Part shown: positions 1 to 7,034 of the stretch, in pieces
Layout of the letters: each line of letters begins with the position of its first letter
Position numbering within the stretch: position 1 is the stretch's first letter
Source of the DNA: Desulfobacterales bacterium
GTDB lineage: Bacteria > Desulfobacterota > UBA8473
Direction of reading: 5' to 3'
DNA length: 55,540 nt
NCBI GenBank assembly: GCA_016209225.1
Contig: JACQWO010000007.1
Location: forward strand, 1 to 55,540
The notes under the pieces: generated by a model
Seen by the model: the letters and a program-made list of their open reading frames with translations, nothing else
The model's database searches: none
What the model was told of the DNA's origin: nothing
Position numbers and translations under genes: made by a program

Positions 1-1
1 C

Positions 2-97
2 CAGCAGTTGGATGCAGACTGTTGCAGAATTAGAATTATTTCTGCCCGCAAGGCAACCAGAAAAGAGTCAAAACAGTATCGGGAGGAAAATAAATGA
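2..97 (+). CDS. brnT: BrnT-type toxin, C-terminal end (cut by window edge)
   Basis: An open frame enters from the left edge and ends at the TGA at 95-97, which overlaps the ATG of the next gene (ATGA). It encodes about 31 residues, including RIISARKATRKESKQYREEN. The RIISAR..A..E...Y pattern is the usual C-terminus of BrnT, a RelE-fold ribonuclease toxin (family knowledge). The overlap with a BrnA-like antitoxin downstream, in the toxin-first order typical of brnTA, supports the call. Only the tail is visible, so the catalytic part cannot be checked. Confidence 0.72.
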   Translation, partial: QQLDADCCRIRIISARKATRKESKQYREENK

Positions 98-297
98 AAA
101 AAGAATACGATTTTTCCAAAGGCGAGAGAGGTAAGTTTTATCGTCCAGATGCAGAATTGTATCTACCTATTTACATCGAGCCGGAAATGATGGAAGTGCT
201 AAGAAAATTCTCAAAGAAAAAAGGCGTCGATGTTGCGACAATAGTAAATGAATGGATAAAAAAAGACATATCCATAGTAGAAACAATAACAAAATAA
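94..297 (+). CDS. brnA: BrnA-like antitoxin
   Basis: A 67-residue protein starting MKKEYDFSKGERGKF, with an ideal ribosome site (GGGAGG) inside the end of the toxin gene. The N-terminal YDFSKGERGKFY segment is typical of antitoxins paired with BrnT; the C-terminal half (IEPEMMEVLRKFSKKKG then VATIVNEWIKKDI) fits a ribbon-helix-helix DNA-binding region. By analogy it should neutralise the preceding toxin and repress the shared promoter, which lies left of the window. A hairpin follows at 314-356. The antitoxin role is strong; the exact family assignment is inference. Confidence 0.75.
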   Translation: MKKEYDFSKGERGKFYRPDAELYLPIYIEPEMMEVLRKFSKKKGVDVATIVNEWIKKDISIVETITK

Positions 298-313
298 CAC
301 ATAACCAATCACT

Positions 314-420
314 TCACCTGACTGGGAATTCGCTTGCGCTTATTCCCAGCAGGTGAGCTTAGATGGGTCAAAAAACCTGAACCAGAGAGCGGAAAATGGA
401 AGCTTTCATTTTTCCGCTTC
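314..420. repeat. Two-hairpin repeat element, copy 1
   Basis: A strong stem-loop at 314-356 pairs TCACCTG with CAGGTGA and CTGGGAAT with ATTCCCAG. The 18-base string CTTAGATGGGTCAAAAAA follows at 358-375, then a second hairpin with AGCGGAAAA paired to TTTTCCGCT. The same order (hairpin, identical 18-base string, A-rich hairpin) recurs at 31352-31465. The second hairpin runs into the 3' end of the merR gene. The first hairpin could end transcription of brnTA. Confidence 0.55.
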
Positions 421-867
421 ATAAATCAACGGTTTTATATCATCACAATGAACAAACCTCTGATAAACAGGGCAGTCCCTGCAAGAGGGCAGCTGACAAT
501 CACATTTTTCTTCTGAAGCCCAACAGGGTAAAGTCTTATCTGTAAAAGCCCTGCACGAGTTTTTAACTTTTTTAGAACAGCCTCTTATCTTATAGCAAGG
601 AATAAACGCCATAATGCGGCGTATTCCTTCAAAGTTAAGCCCCTCAACTTGTATCATTTCTTTAATACAACGAACCTTCTCCAGTTCCAAATCGGAATAA
701 AGCCGTCTTCCTGTCAACGTCCTGAAAGGGATAATCAATCCCTCTTTTTCATACTGGCGAAGAGAATGAACTGAAACATCCAGTTTCTTTACAGCAATTC
801 CGATTGTATAAACAGGCTCGCTAGATAATATTTCCTTCTCTAGCTTTTTAGTTTCTGTTCTTGCCAT
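406..867 (-). CDS. MerR-family regulator with Cys-rich C-terminus
   Basis: A 153-residue protein. Residues about 18-65 form the MerR helix-turn-helix and wing (VYTIGIAVKKLDVSVHSLRQ, then YEKEGLI and GRRLYSDLELEKV). The last 60 residues hold nine cysteines, including EEKCDCQ and PSCRDCPVY, suggesting a metal, FeS or thiol/persulfide sensor; the ligand is unknown. ATG at 867 was chosen because AAAGGA sits 5 bases upstream; the ATG at 873 abuts that site. It is the last gene of the sulfur operon, 14 bases after the rhodanese gene, so it probably regulates that operon and its own expression. Confidence 0.82.
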   Translation of the reverse strand: MARTETKKLEKEILSSEPVYTIGIAVKKLDVSVHSLRQYEKEGLIIPFRTLTGRRLYSDLELEKVRCIKEMIQVEGLNFEGIRRIMAFIPCYKIRGCSKKVKNSCRAFTDKTLPCWASEEKCDCQLPSCRDCPVYQRFVHCDDIKPLIYEAEK

Positions 868-881
868 ATTCATCCTTTATT

Positions 882-1505
882 TTAACATCCTTTAAGTTTC
901 TTACCTTTTTTCTTCGGTATCTCTATTGCTTTTTTTTCGGTTTTTGTTTTATCATCGACGGTTGAAGACGTGGAGGAACCCCCTCCAAAATAGTTGCTCA
1001 CAGCTATTCCTGACTTGTATTTAAGAACCTCATCATCTGAAGCGTCGGCAAAATATTCTCCTGGGTTTAAAATAAAACTGTTCCAATAATTAAAACCCCC
1101 TTCAAGGATGTAAGATTCGATGCCTGCAGTCTTCATTACAAGCCATGCCTGACTTGCATGAGAGCTTCCATTGGAATAAACCACGATAATCTTGTCTTTT
1201 GGCAGCCCTTCAATAGTATTCTTTGTAATTAATTTTTGTAAAGGTATATTTTCTGCACCCTTTATTTTGCCCTTTTCAAATTCTTTTTCGCTTCTGATAT
1301 CTATTAGGATAAAATCCTTACGCCCTTCTATTATCCATTCTGAAAGTGTCTGAGGACTTATCTGATCTGTACCTTCAATTATACTCTTGGCAATAGCTTC
1401 GGGATCAAACCGATACTTTGAACTATCCTGAGAAGGAAGGAAAAGCATTATCACAGCCAAAATCAGGGCTATTAAAACTCCAATCTGTTTCCCTTGTATT
1501 TTCAT
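882..1505 (-). CDS. Membrane-anchored rhodanese-like protein lacking the catalytic Cys
   Basis: 207 residues. An N-terminal hydrophobic segment (VLIALILAVIMLFL, residues about 10-23) should anchor it, with the domain outside the cytoplasm. The rhodanese domain covers about 50-150 (FILIDIRSEKEFEKGKIKGA; ESYILEGGFNYW). The active loop that normally reads C-x-x-G-x-R is YSNGSSHASQAW, so Ser (TCC) replaces the persulfide-forming Cys. The tail is Lys-rich and ends in GC. Its ATG overlaps the stop of the upstream selenoprotein transporter (ATGA), so the two are translationally coupled. It may bind rather than transfer sulfur, unless the terminal Cys takes over. Confidence 0.85.
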   Translation of the reverse strand: MKIQGKQIGVLIALILAVIMLFLPSQDSSKYRFDPEAIAKSIIEGTDQISPQTLSEWIIEGRKDFILIDIRSEKEFEKGKIKGAENIPLQKLITKNTIEGLPKDKIIVVYSNGSSHASQAWLVMKTAGIESYILEGGFNYWNSFILNPGEYFADASDDEVLKYKSGIAVSNYFGGGSSTSSTVDDKTKTEKKAIEIPKKKGKKLKGC

Positions 1506-2101
1506 ACTTCCTCCTTTTCTCCAAACCTTTTTTCAGCCCACTCAGCACCCCAGAAACCGCCAAGTGCCATCAAAAGAACGAAGAAACCAACAACACCTGC
1601 CGATATTCCTAGAATTCCGTATAGTGTCATCCTTTCTCCAAAGAGCCCGCTTACATAGAAATCACTGAATAATGGAATGGTCTCTCCAAAAACAAACACC
1701 CCAAAAAGTACCCCAATAATATAAAATAAGGCATCTACCTTCAATGTGCTGAGACCTACAGCACTAGTCCCAGGTCAGTATCCCCCTATAACAAAACCGG
1801 CTCCCATGATTAATCCCCCGACAATCCCCGGCCAGAGATAGGTGGGGTTGATATAAATCGAATCAAGATCAAGCCAGCCGAAGGCATTAAAAAAAATCAT
1901 GCCTGTCATTGCGGTAACAATAGCTGTAAACATTACCTTAAAAACGGTGAGGTCGCGGAAATAAAATTGAAGCGCCAGCTTGCGCGAATTTCCAAAACCT
2001 CCCCTTTCGAGAAAAAAACCAAATCCAATGCCTATGAGGAAACCAATTAACAAACTTATCTCCAGACTAAAATCGTATGTGATTTCTAATGGCGCAAACA
2101 T
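1502..2101 (-). CDS. YeeE/YedE sulfur transporter, C-terminal half, selenocysteine-containing (in-frame TGA)
   Basis: Read as one gene of 199 residues with TGA (1775-1777) at codon 109. Before it: MFAPLEITYDFS, FFLERGGFGNSRKLALQF and GAGFVIGGY. After the TGA the same frame continues PGTSAVGLSTLKVDALFY to a natural stop. YeeE/YedE proteins typically have a conserved Cys in this motif (G-Y-C-P-G-T), so TGA falls where Cys is expected. A SECIS-like hairpin follows at the right distance. ATG at 2101 has AGGAGG just upstream, overlapping the stop of the N-terminal-half gene. TsuA-type homologues move thiosulfate through conserved Cys residues; selenium-compound uptake is an alternative. A conventional caller would report two broken ORFs. 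Confidence 0.88.
1746..1764 (-). promoter_or_regulatory. SECIS-like hairpin for UGA recoding in the YeeE-type gene
   Basis: On the minus strand, downstream of the TGA, GTGCTG-TAGGTCT-CAGCAC forms a perfect 6-bp stem with a 7-base loop. The AGGUCU in the loop equals the apical loop of the E. coli fdhF SECIS, and its GGU lies 18 bases after the UGA, the spacing and codon register I recall for fdhF. SelB is expected to bind here. No alternative function is needed, since the hairpin lies inside conserved coding sequence. Confidence 0.85.
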
Positions 2102-2111
2102 TATATTCCTC

Positions 2112-2624
2112 CTAAATCCACAATTTTCTAAAGACAAATGCCAGGGCATAAGCTCCGGCAAAGATTGACATCATAGTAATCCATGCGCCCAGAGAAAGTA
2201 CTGCTCCACCCGAAAGGGCTACTCCGCTTGTGCAACCTCTTGCCAAACGGGCACCAAAACCGAACAAAGCACCTCCAATAACAGCAAAAACCCAACGCCG
2301 TCTTTTAGTTATCTGCGGGCCATGATTCGTTTCCTTTTTTACCCTTCCCGCTAGGGCTCCTGAAATAAGCCCTCCAACAAGGACGCCAACAAGCTCGAAT
2401 ACATACCAATCCTTCAAAGGATTTTTGTCCCCTCCTCCGTATTTTGCCAGGTATTCGTTCTTGTTAACGTGTTCAGGTAAAAAAACCTTTTCGACCGCTA
2501 CAACTGCGCTCATCATAGAGCCGGATGCTCCTAACCCGTGCCCTGTTATAAAGAATGAAGCCAGGAGAACCAGACCTAGTCCGACTCCTGCTAAATATGG
2601 GGAAGAATACCTTTTGGCTGCCAT
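2112..2624 (-). CDS. YeeE/YedE sulfur transporter, N-terminal half
   Basis: 170 residues with about four membrane segments (LAGVGLGLVLLASFFITG; FELVGVLVGGLISGALAG; RWVFAVIGGALFGFGARLA; ITMMSIFAGAYALAFVF). The motif GARLARGCTSGVALSGGA carries the conserved pore Cys of the first YeeE repeat. Long YeeE proteins have both halves in one chain; here the second half is the next gene, starting 11 bases downstream. The start has AAAGGAGG upstream. The pair probably forms one transporter for thiosulfate or a related sulfur (or selenium) species feeding the operon's oxidoreductase or the rhodanese. Confidence 0.87.
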   Translation of the reverse strand: MAAKRYSSPYLAGVGLGLVLLASFFITGHGLGASGSMMSAVVAVEKVFLPEHVNKNEYLAKYGGGDKNPLKDWYVFELVGVLVGGLISGALAGRVKKETNHGPQITKRRRWVFAVIGGALFGFGARLARGCTSGVALSGGAVLSLGAWITMMSIFAGAYALAFVFRKLWI

Positions 2625-2657
2625 ACCGTACCTCCTTTTATGTTTACTCCCTTTCTA

Positions 2658-3641
2658 TCAATAACTAATCCAGGTTGATATCTGTCCTGCCTCAACGATT
2701 ATAAACCTCAGCAAAATCCCCCCAAATAATACGAGAGAAGCTGCTATAATGCCGGGGATTTTTCTGCCTTTCAGTTCCATGAACTCAAGAAAGGCAGGAA
2801 GAAGAAGACCAATTCCAAAGAAAAACACCCAGAAATACGTAGTCATCTCTCCGCCTAAAATTAGTTGTATTGCCTTTAAATGCTGCTCTGAAGAGGATAA
2901 CATTCCAATGATGAATAATATAAACAATGAGATTTCACCTGCGATTAACCAAATATCTATCCTTGTAAAAAATTCTATTTCTTCATTCTCCTTTGAAAAT
3001 AGTACAACCAGGGCAACTGCTGTTGAAACCCCTGATACGAGAAAAATAGGTCCTATGATTGAAGAGTTCCAGAAAGGTCGTGCGCCGAAAGTACTCAACA
3101 GAATCCCTGTATAGATACCAAGAAGAATACCAAAAAGAATGGCTGTCCTGGCTATCAATCTCCTGTGTTTTTCAGAAAAATCGAGAAGCCAGGAATACGC
3201 TCTCAGGTATTTCCACATCCCGGACTTCGATTGAATATGAGCATCAATCCACAAAGAAGCCTTCGAAAACCCATCTCTAAATGTTGTCAATATCAGCAAA
3301 AGACTTATTGGATATACAAGGAGCAGTATCCAGGAACCCCATGACATGGGGGATGTGAACCTAAATGCCGTATAAAATCGCCAGACATAGAATTTATGTT
3401 CGAGATCGAGAAAAAGGGCAACCATTCCCAAACTTAGAAGTACAGGTGCAAGAAGCGCAAGTCTATTAGTAACAACATGGGATTTTTCTCCCTTGTCTTT
3501 CAATAACATGAAAGAAACAACAATAAGTATTCCGGCTGTTATCCCTCCCAGAAAAAGATAAACAGGGACTTCCCATCCCCATATATGGAGATTTGGATCA
3601 ACCAAATGATTCATTTTATTAGTGGTAATCGCAACTTCCAT
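2658..3641 (-). CDS. NrfD/PsrC-family quinone-interacting membrane subunit
   Basis: 327 residues, about eight to nine membrane helices, for example PVYLFLGGITAGILIVVSFM near the N-terminus and LLALLGIYTG-like segments in the middle (GILLGIYTGILLSTFGARPF). The family anchors FeS/molybdopterin enzymes and exchanges electrons with (mena)quinone. ATG at 3641 is preferred over the GTG at 3650 because GAGGTG lies 6-7 bases before it. Directly upstream are the FeS and catalytic subunits, giving a complete PsrABC/PhsABC-type complex. Confidence 0.87.
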   Translation of the reverse strand: MEVAITTNKMNHLVDPNLHIWGWEVPVYLFLGGITAGILIVVSFMLLKDKGEKSHVVTNRLALLAPVLLSLGMVALFLDLEHKFYVWRFYTAFRFTSPMSWGSWILLLVYPISLLLILTTFRDGFSKASLWIDAHIQSKSGMWKYLRAYSWLLDFSEKHRRLIARTAILFGILLGIYTGILLSTFGARPFWNSSIIGPIFLVSGVSTAVALVVLFSKENEEIEFFTRIDIWLIAGEISLFILFIIGMLSSSEQHLKAIQLILGGEMTTYFWVFFFGIGLLLPAFLEFMELKGRKIPGIIAASLVLFGGILLRFIIVEAGQISTWISY

Positions 3642-3651
3642 TATTGTCACC

Positions 3652-4191
3652 TCAAATAAGATAATAGACGTTCGGTCTGGTTCCTGCTTCAGGGATCAAT
3701 GTTTTGTATTTCCTTTTTCTTAAAAGTTTTGAAACGTTACTCATAGACTCATTTACATCACCAAAATCTATAGATTGGGTTGGGCATACAGACGCACACG
3801 CCGGGGACAACCCCTTTTTTACACGATGCTCACAAAAAGTACACTTGCCCACATATCCTTCAGGCATTATGAAGCGGGCATCGTAGGGACATGCTGCTAT
3901 ACAGGCTTTGCAGCCTGTACATTTACTTTTGTTCACAAGTACAATATTCGTCCCCCTATTGATATAGCTGGCTCCCGTGGGGCAATAGGTAACACATGGA
4001 GGATTCGAGCAATGATTGCACCTCTCGGAACGGATTTCCATATTAAGATTAGGAAATTTCCCAGAGACATCCTCGACAATCCAGTCCCTGTGCAGACCTT
4101 CGGGAACACGATTCTCGGTTTTGCATGCAATAACACAGTCACCACAACCTACACAGGTTTTTGTATCAATAACCATTGCATATTTCTTCAC
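3652..4191 (-). CDS. 4Fe-4S ferredoxin subunit of molybdopterin oxidoreductase (PsrB/PhsB type)
   Basis: 179 residues with four cysteine clusters in the DmsB/PsrB order: CVGCGDCVIACKTEN, CNHCSNPPCVTYCP, CTGCKACIAACPYDARF and CTFCEHRVKKG...CASVCPTQS. They should hold four [4Fe-4S] clusters that wire the catalytic subunit to the membrane subunit. It lacks a signal peptide and is presumably exported with its Tat-bearing partner, whose gene ends 10 bases upstream. The membrane subunit follows immediately. Confidence 0.93.
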   Translation of the reverse strand: MKKYAMVIDTKTCVGCGDCVIACKTENRVPEGLHRDWIVEDVSGKFPNLNMEIRSERCNHCSNPPCVTYCPTGASYINRGTNIVLVNKSKCTGCKACIAACPYDARFIMPEGYVGKCTFCEHRVKKGLSPACASVCPTQSIDFGDVNESMSNVSKLLRKRKYKTLIPEAGTRPNVYYLI

Positions 4192-4200
4192 TTCTCTCTC

Positions 4201-6405
4201 CTAAACATTAAATGTCACAAAATTTCCCCTCATACCTACTCCTCCCATAATGGGATCGATCTTTGTTCTGGTGATAAGCCCGGTATCACTTGCCCCTTTC
4301 ATATATGACCGTTTCAATTTTTTCTGGTCATGACCAAATCCATGAACCATATAAACACAGTCTGTCCGGATACGTTCGGTCACCTTTACTTTGACTCTGT
4401 TGCTGACTACTCCATCCTGGTTTTCAAGCTTAAGATACTGACCATCCTTTAAACCCCACTCTTTTGACACATCTGTATTAATCCATATCTCATTCTCAGG
4501 ATACATCTGGGTTAAGAGAGGATTATTCGCTGTTCTTCCGAATGAATGGGATGGGGATCGACCATAGAGAAGTCTGTAATATCCCTTGGGCGGTTCGTCA
4601 TGGGGTACATACCTTGGCACAGGATCAAAACCATAATCCTTCAATGTCTGAGAATAGAGTTCAATTTTACCGCTTGGTGTGTCAAACTTTACTTCCTCTC
4701 CTTTGGCGAAATAAAGGGGCGTTTCCCTTTTTAGAACCTTCACCCCAATTTCTTGCATCTCTCTTAAGGAACTACCGGCTTTCTTCAAGCTATAATCAAG
4801 ATATCCCTCTATGTTTTTCCATGAAAAGTACTGTCCAAGTCCCATCTTATCCGCCAATTGCCTTACCATCCACCAGGCGGGTTTTGTATTGTATTTCGGT
4901 GGGAAAGCCGGCATTCGCAAAGCTATCTGTGATTCCCTGCCCCATTCTGTCCTAATGTCATCATAGCGTTCCAGATACGTGCACTCCGGCAAAACAACAT
5001 CTGCCCAACCGGTAATTTCGGAAGGCAAGGTATCGACAACAACCAGAAGATCCAGGTTATGTATCGCCTCAATTGTTTGTTTCCTGTCCGGTAAGGTATG
5101 CAGTAAATTGGTTCCATATACAATCCATCCTTTGAAGTTACAGTCCCTGCCAGCAGAAGGGATAGTTGCTTCACAAATACCGGAAGAGAGCGCAAGGTTT
5201 GCCAACTCAAATTTCCCAGGGAAAGCATCTCGCCATGATCTTTTTGGTTTCGGAAATTGAGGGTGAGGATACTCTGGAACATCTGGTTCTACCGGCATGA
5301 AAAACCCTCCTTTTCTTCCCCAGCTTCCAAGAAATGCATTGAGAATAGCACCTGCACGTACACGCTGAGTATCGTCCCCGTACCAGACAACATGTCTCCC
5401 CGGATGAATCAATGTCGCAGGCAGATATCTGGCCATCTCCCTTGCCGTTTCCCGTATAATCTCCGGTTTTATCGTTGTTATAGGATATGCCCACTCGGGT
5501 GTGTCGTCTTTAACTGCTTTTTTCAATTCATCAAAACCCATTGCATATCTCTTGACATACTCTTTATCATAAAGCTCTTCCTCGATAATGACATTGATCC
5601 AGGCTAATAAAAGGGCCATATCAGTGCCGGGCTTGATAGGAAGCCAGTATTTCGACTTGCTTGCTGCAACCGAAAATCTAGGGTCAACAGTTATAATAGT
5701 AGCTCCCCTATGAATAGCCTGACCAAATTCATAAACCTGCGAACTATGTGTATTTTCACCAATATGGGAGCCTATCAACACTATGCAGTTGCTGTTCCTC
5801 ATATCGGTTCGCTCCGGTGTGCTGATTGCGTCTCCAAATGTGAGAAGATAAGCTTCTTCTCTTGGCCCACGGCAATTGGCATAGGAAGGGGCTGCTATAT
5901 TATCTGAACCGTAAGCTTTGAGAAAAGTCTTAAAGAAGCTCCCCCCGGCACCATGAGTAAACAGAGCAACACACTCAGGTCCATGTTCTTTCGCTATCTT
6001 CTTCAGTTTAGACGCTATATAATTAAAGGCATCGTCCCAGCTTGCCTCTTTGAAAACCTGCTTTCCTCTATCTTGAGTTCGGATTAATGGTGTTTTGAGA
6101 CGGTCGGGATCGTTATACGCGCCAAAACCGGCAGAACCCTTTGTGCACAGATGTCCGTAGCAATGCTGATCATCCTCATTGCCAATAATTTTCCACGGCT
6201 TGCCGTCTAACGTGTAAGCCCAACCTGCACATTTAAAAGTACACATCTCACAATATGTTGGAGTTCGCAGAACCTTATATGAAGCATTATTTTTAGAACC
6301 TAATACACCAGAAGCAATACCTGCAAGACCAGTACTTGCAGCAAGTGCACCCAAACCCATACCTGAGATTTTGATGAATTCTCTACGGGTAAAATCTCTT
6401 TTCAT
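4201..6405 (-). CDS. Molybdopterin oxidoreductase catalytic subunit (polysulfide/thiosulfate reductase-like)
   Basis: 734 residues. The Tat signal TRREFIKISG with a hydrophobic stretch covers residues 1-37. The [4Fe-4S] motif is C52-x2-C55-x3-C59-x27-C87. The likely Mo ligand is C178 (SYANCRGPREEA). The C-terminal domain ends about 620-734. Cys ligation and the NrfD/FeS partners fit the PsrA/PhsA group that reduces polysulfide, thiosulfate or sulfur on the periplasmic side; arsenate or other oxyanions cannot be excluded. The YeeE transporter and rhodanese in the same operon favour a sulfur substrate. First gene of the operon; the AT-rich leader has a perfect palindrome. Confidence 0.9.
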   Translation of the reverse strand: MKRDFTRREFIKISGMGLGALAASTGLAGIASGVLGSKNNASYKVLRTPTYCEMCTFKCAGWAYTLDGKPWKIIGNEDDQHCYGHLCTKGSAGFGAYNDPDRLKTPLIRTQDRGKQVFKEASWDDAFNYIASKLKKIAKEHGPECVALFTHGAGGSFFKTFLKAYGSDNIAAPSYANCRGPREEAYLLTFGDAISTPERTDMRNSNCIVLIGSHIGENTHSSQVYEFGQAIHRGATIITVDPRFSVAASKSKYWLPIKPGTDMALLLAWINVIIEEELYDKEYVKRYAMGFDELKKAVKDDTPEWAYPITTIKPEIIRETAREMARYLPATLIHPGRHVVWYGDDTQRVRAGAILNAFLGSWGRKGGFFMPVEPDVPEYPHPQFPKPKRSWRDAFPGKFELANLALSSGICEATIPSAGRDCNFKGWIVYGTNLLHTLPDRKQTIEAIHNLDLLVVVDTLPSEITGWADVVLPECTYLERYDDIRTEWGRESQIALRMPAFPPKYNTKPAWWMVRQLADKMGLGQYFSWKNIEGYLDYSLKKAGSSLREMQEIGVKVLKRETPLYFAKGEEVKFDTPSGKIELYSQTLKDYGFDPVPRYVPHDEPPKGYYRLLYGRSPSHSFGRTANNPLLTQMYPENEIWINTDVSKEWGLKDGQYLKLENQDGVVSNRVKVKVTERIRTDCVYMVHGFGHDQKKLKRSYMKGASDTGLITRTKIDPIMGGVGMRGNFVTFNV

Positions 6406-6451
6406 GGCATGACCACCTTTTTATAATGGTATATTATATTAACTACATTAT

Positions 6452-6469
6452 CTATATTATATAATATAG
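6452..6469. promoter_or_regulatory. Perfect 18-bp palindrome in the leader of the sulfur operon
   Basis: CTATATTATATAATATAG is its own reverse complement and lies 47-64 bases before the catalytic-subunit ATG, in a very AT-rich tract. It is a candidate operator, possibly for the operon's MerR protein, whose sites are dyads between -35 and -10 elements. AT-rich promoter DNA forms such palindromes easily, so this is a lead only. Confidence 0.4.
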
Positions 6470-6529
6470 TATATCTAGTTTGGATTGTAAAGCTTTATTT
6501 AATGAAAGGCTTTATTTTTGGTTCTTCTC

Positions 6530-6810
6530 CCAATTTAGTTGGGAGAAAGTGGTGCAGGATTCGAGGATTCAAGGATTCAAGTATTTGTTTTCTAATTATT
6601 TTATCATTGCTTTGAGCATCCTTTCAACCTAATGAATGCCATCCTTGATACCCTCAAAGTTATTTTGTAAATCTCTAAACATAGCTGATAGGACTTTTGC
6701 CAGACCTTTAATTCTTTGTAATTTTTGAGCATTTCGCTCGAATCCTTGAATCCTTGACCCCTTGAATCCTTTTCACGGACCAACTCTTTGGGAGATGAAC
6801 ATTTTATATT
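6530..6810. repeat. Four-helix-bundle gene element bracketed by GATTCAAGG inverted repeats (copy 1)
   Basis: Read on the minus strand, the left flank contains GGATTCAAGGGGTCAAGG then ATTCAAGGATTCGAG, and the right flank the inverted form CTTGAATCCTTGAATCC then TCGAATCC. Between them is a relic four-helix-bundle gene. The start-side flank, including CATCTCCCAAAGAGTTGGTC, reappears at 35018-35135, and a partial flank at 34256-34345. The outer end also has a CTCCCAA...TTGGGAG hairpin (6526-6543). Together this suggests a small non-autonomous unit. Confidence 0.6.
6604..6732 (-). pseudogene. Four-helix-bundle (23S rRNA intervening-sequence-type) protein remnant
   Basis: An ATG at 6732 opens MLKNYKELKVWQKSYQLCLE, the characteristic N-terminus of four-helix-bundle/IVS proteins (about 120 residues when whole). 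After IYKIT the frame is lost and ends in a TGA at 6604. Just beyond, another frame reads ERMLKAMIK-stop-LENKYL, matching the normal C-terminus. The middle (about 70-80 residues) is therefore deleted and the remainder frameshifted. Confidence 0.65.
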
Positions 6811-6882
6811 AATGGGTTATGTCCATTTTATTTTACAAAAAAGCCTATTTCTGCTACACTTCTTTTGTCGCTTAATAACATT

Positions 6883-6909
6883 GTTGGCGCCGCCTGCGGC
6901 GGCGCCAAC
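6883..6909. repeat. GC-rich perfect hairpin
   Basis: GTTGGCGCCGCC, a TGC loop and GGCGGCGCCAAC form a perfect 12-bp stem, very G+C-rich against its AT-rich surroundings. No T-run follows on either strand, so a simple intrinsic terminator is unlikely. It lies near the boundary between native AT-rich and imported GC-rich DNA and may be a REP-like element. Nothing else convincing was seen between 6810 and 7034. Confidence 0.5.
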
Positions 6910-7034
6910 CAGGCCATTGGACACCGATGTCACTTTTTTCGTTAACTTCTTGACGAGGGGTGTCTACAATGTCCTCAGATATCCAGCATAGATATCGTTA
7001 GGCTCGTGATAAGCGACTACGAGGATAAATTAAA

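Noticed and set aside
334-516. A 60-codon plus-strand ORF
   Set aside because: It crosses the repeat element and the antisense of merR, and the protein has no family features.
1505-1744. Separate small membrane protein starting at TTG 1744
   Set aside because: No ribosome site, and the frame is the direct continuation of YeeE past the TGA.
6883-6909. Intrinsic terminator
   Set aside because: Strong stem but no T-run on either strand and no gene ending next to it.
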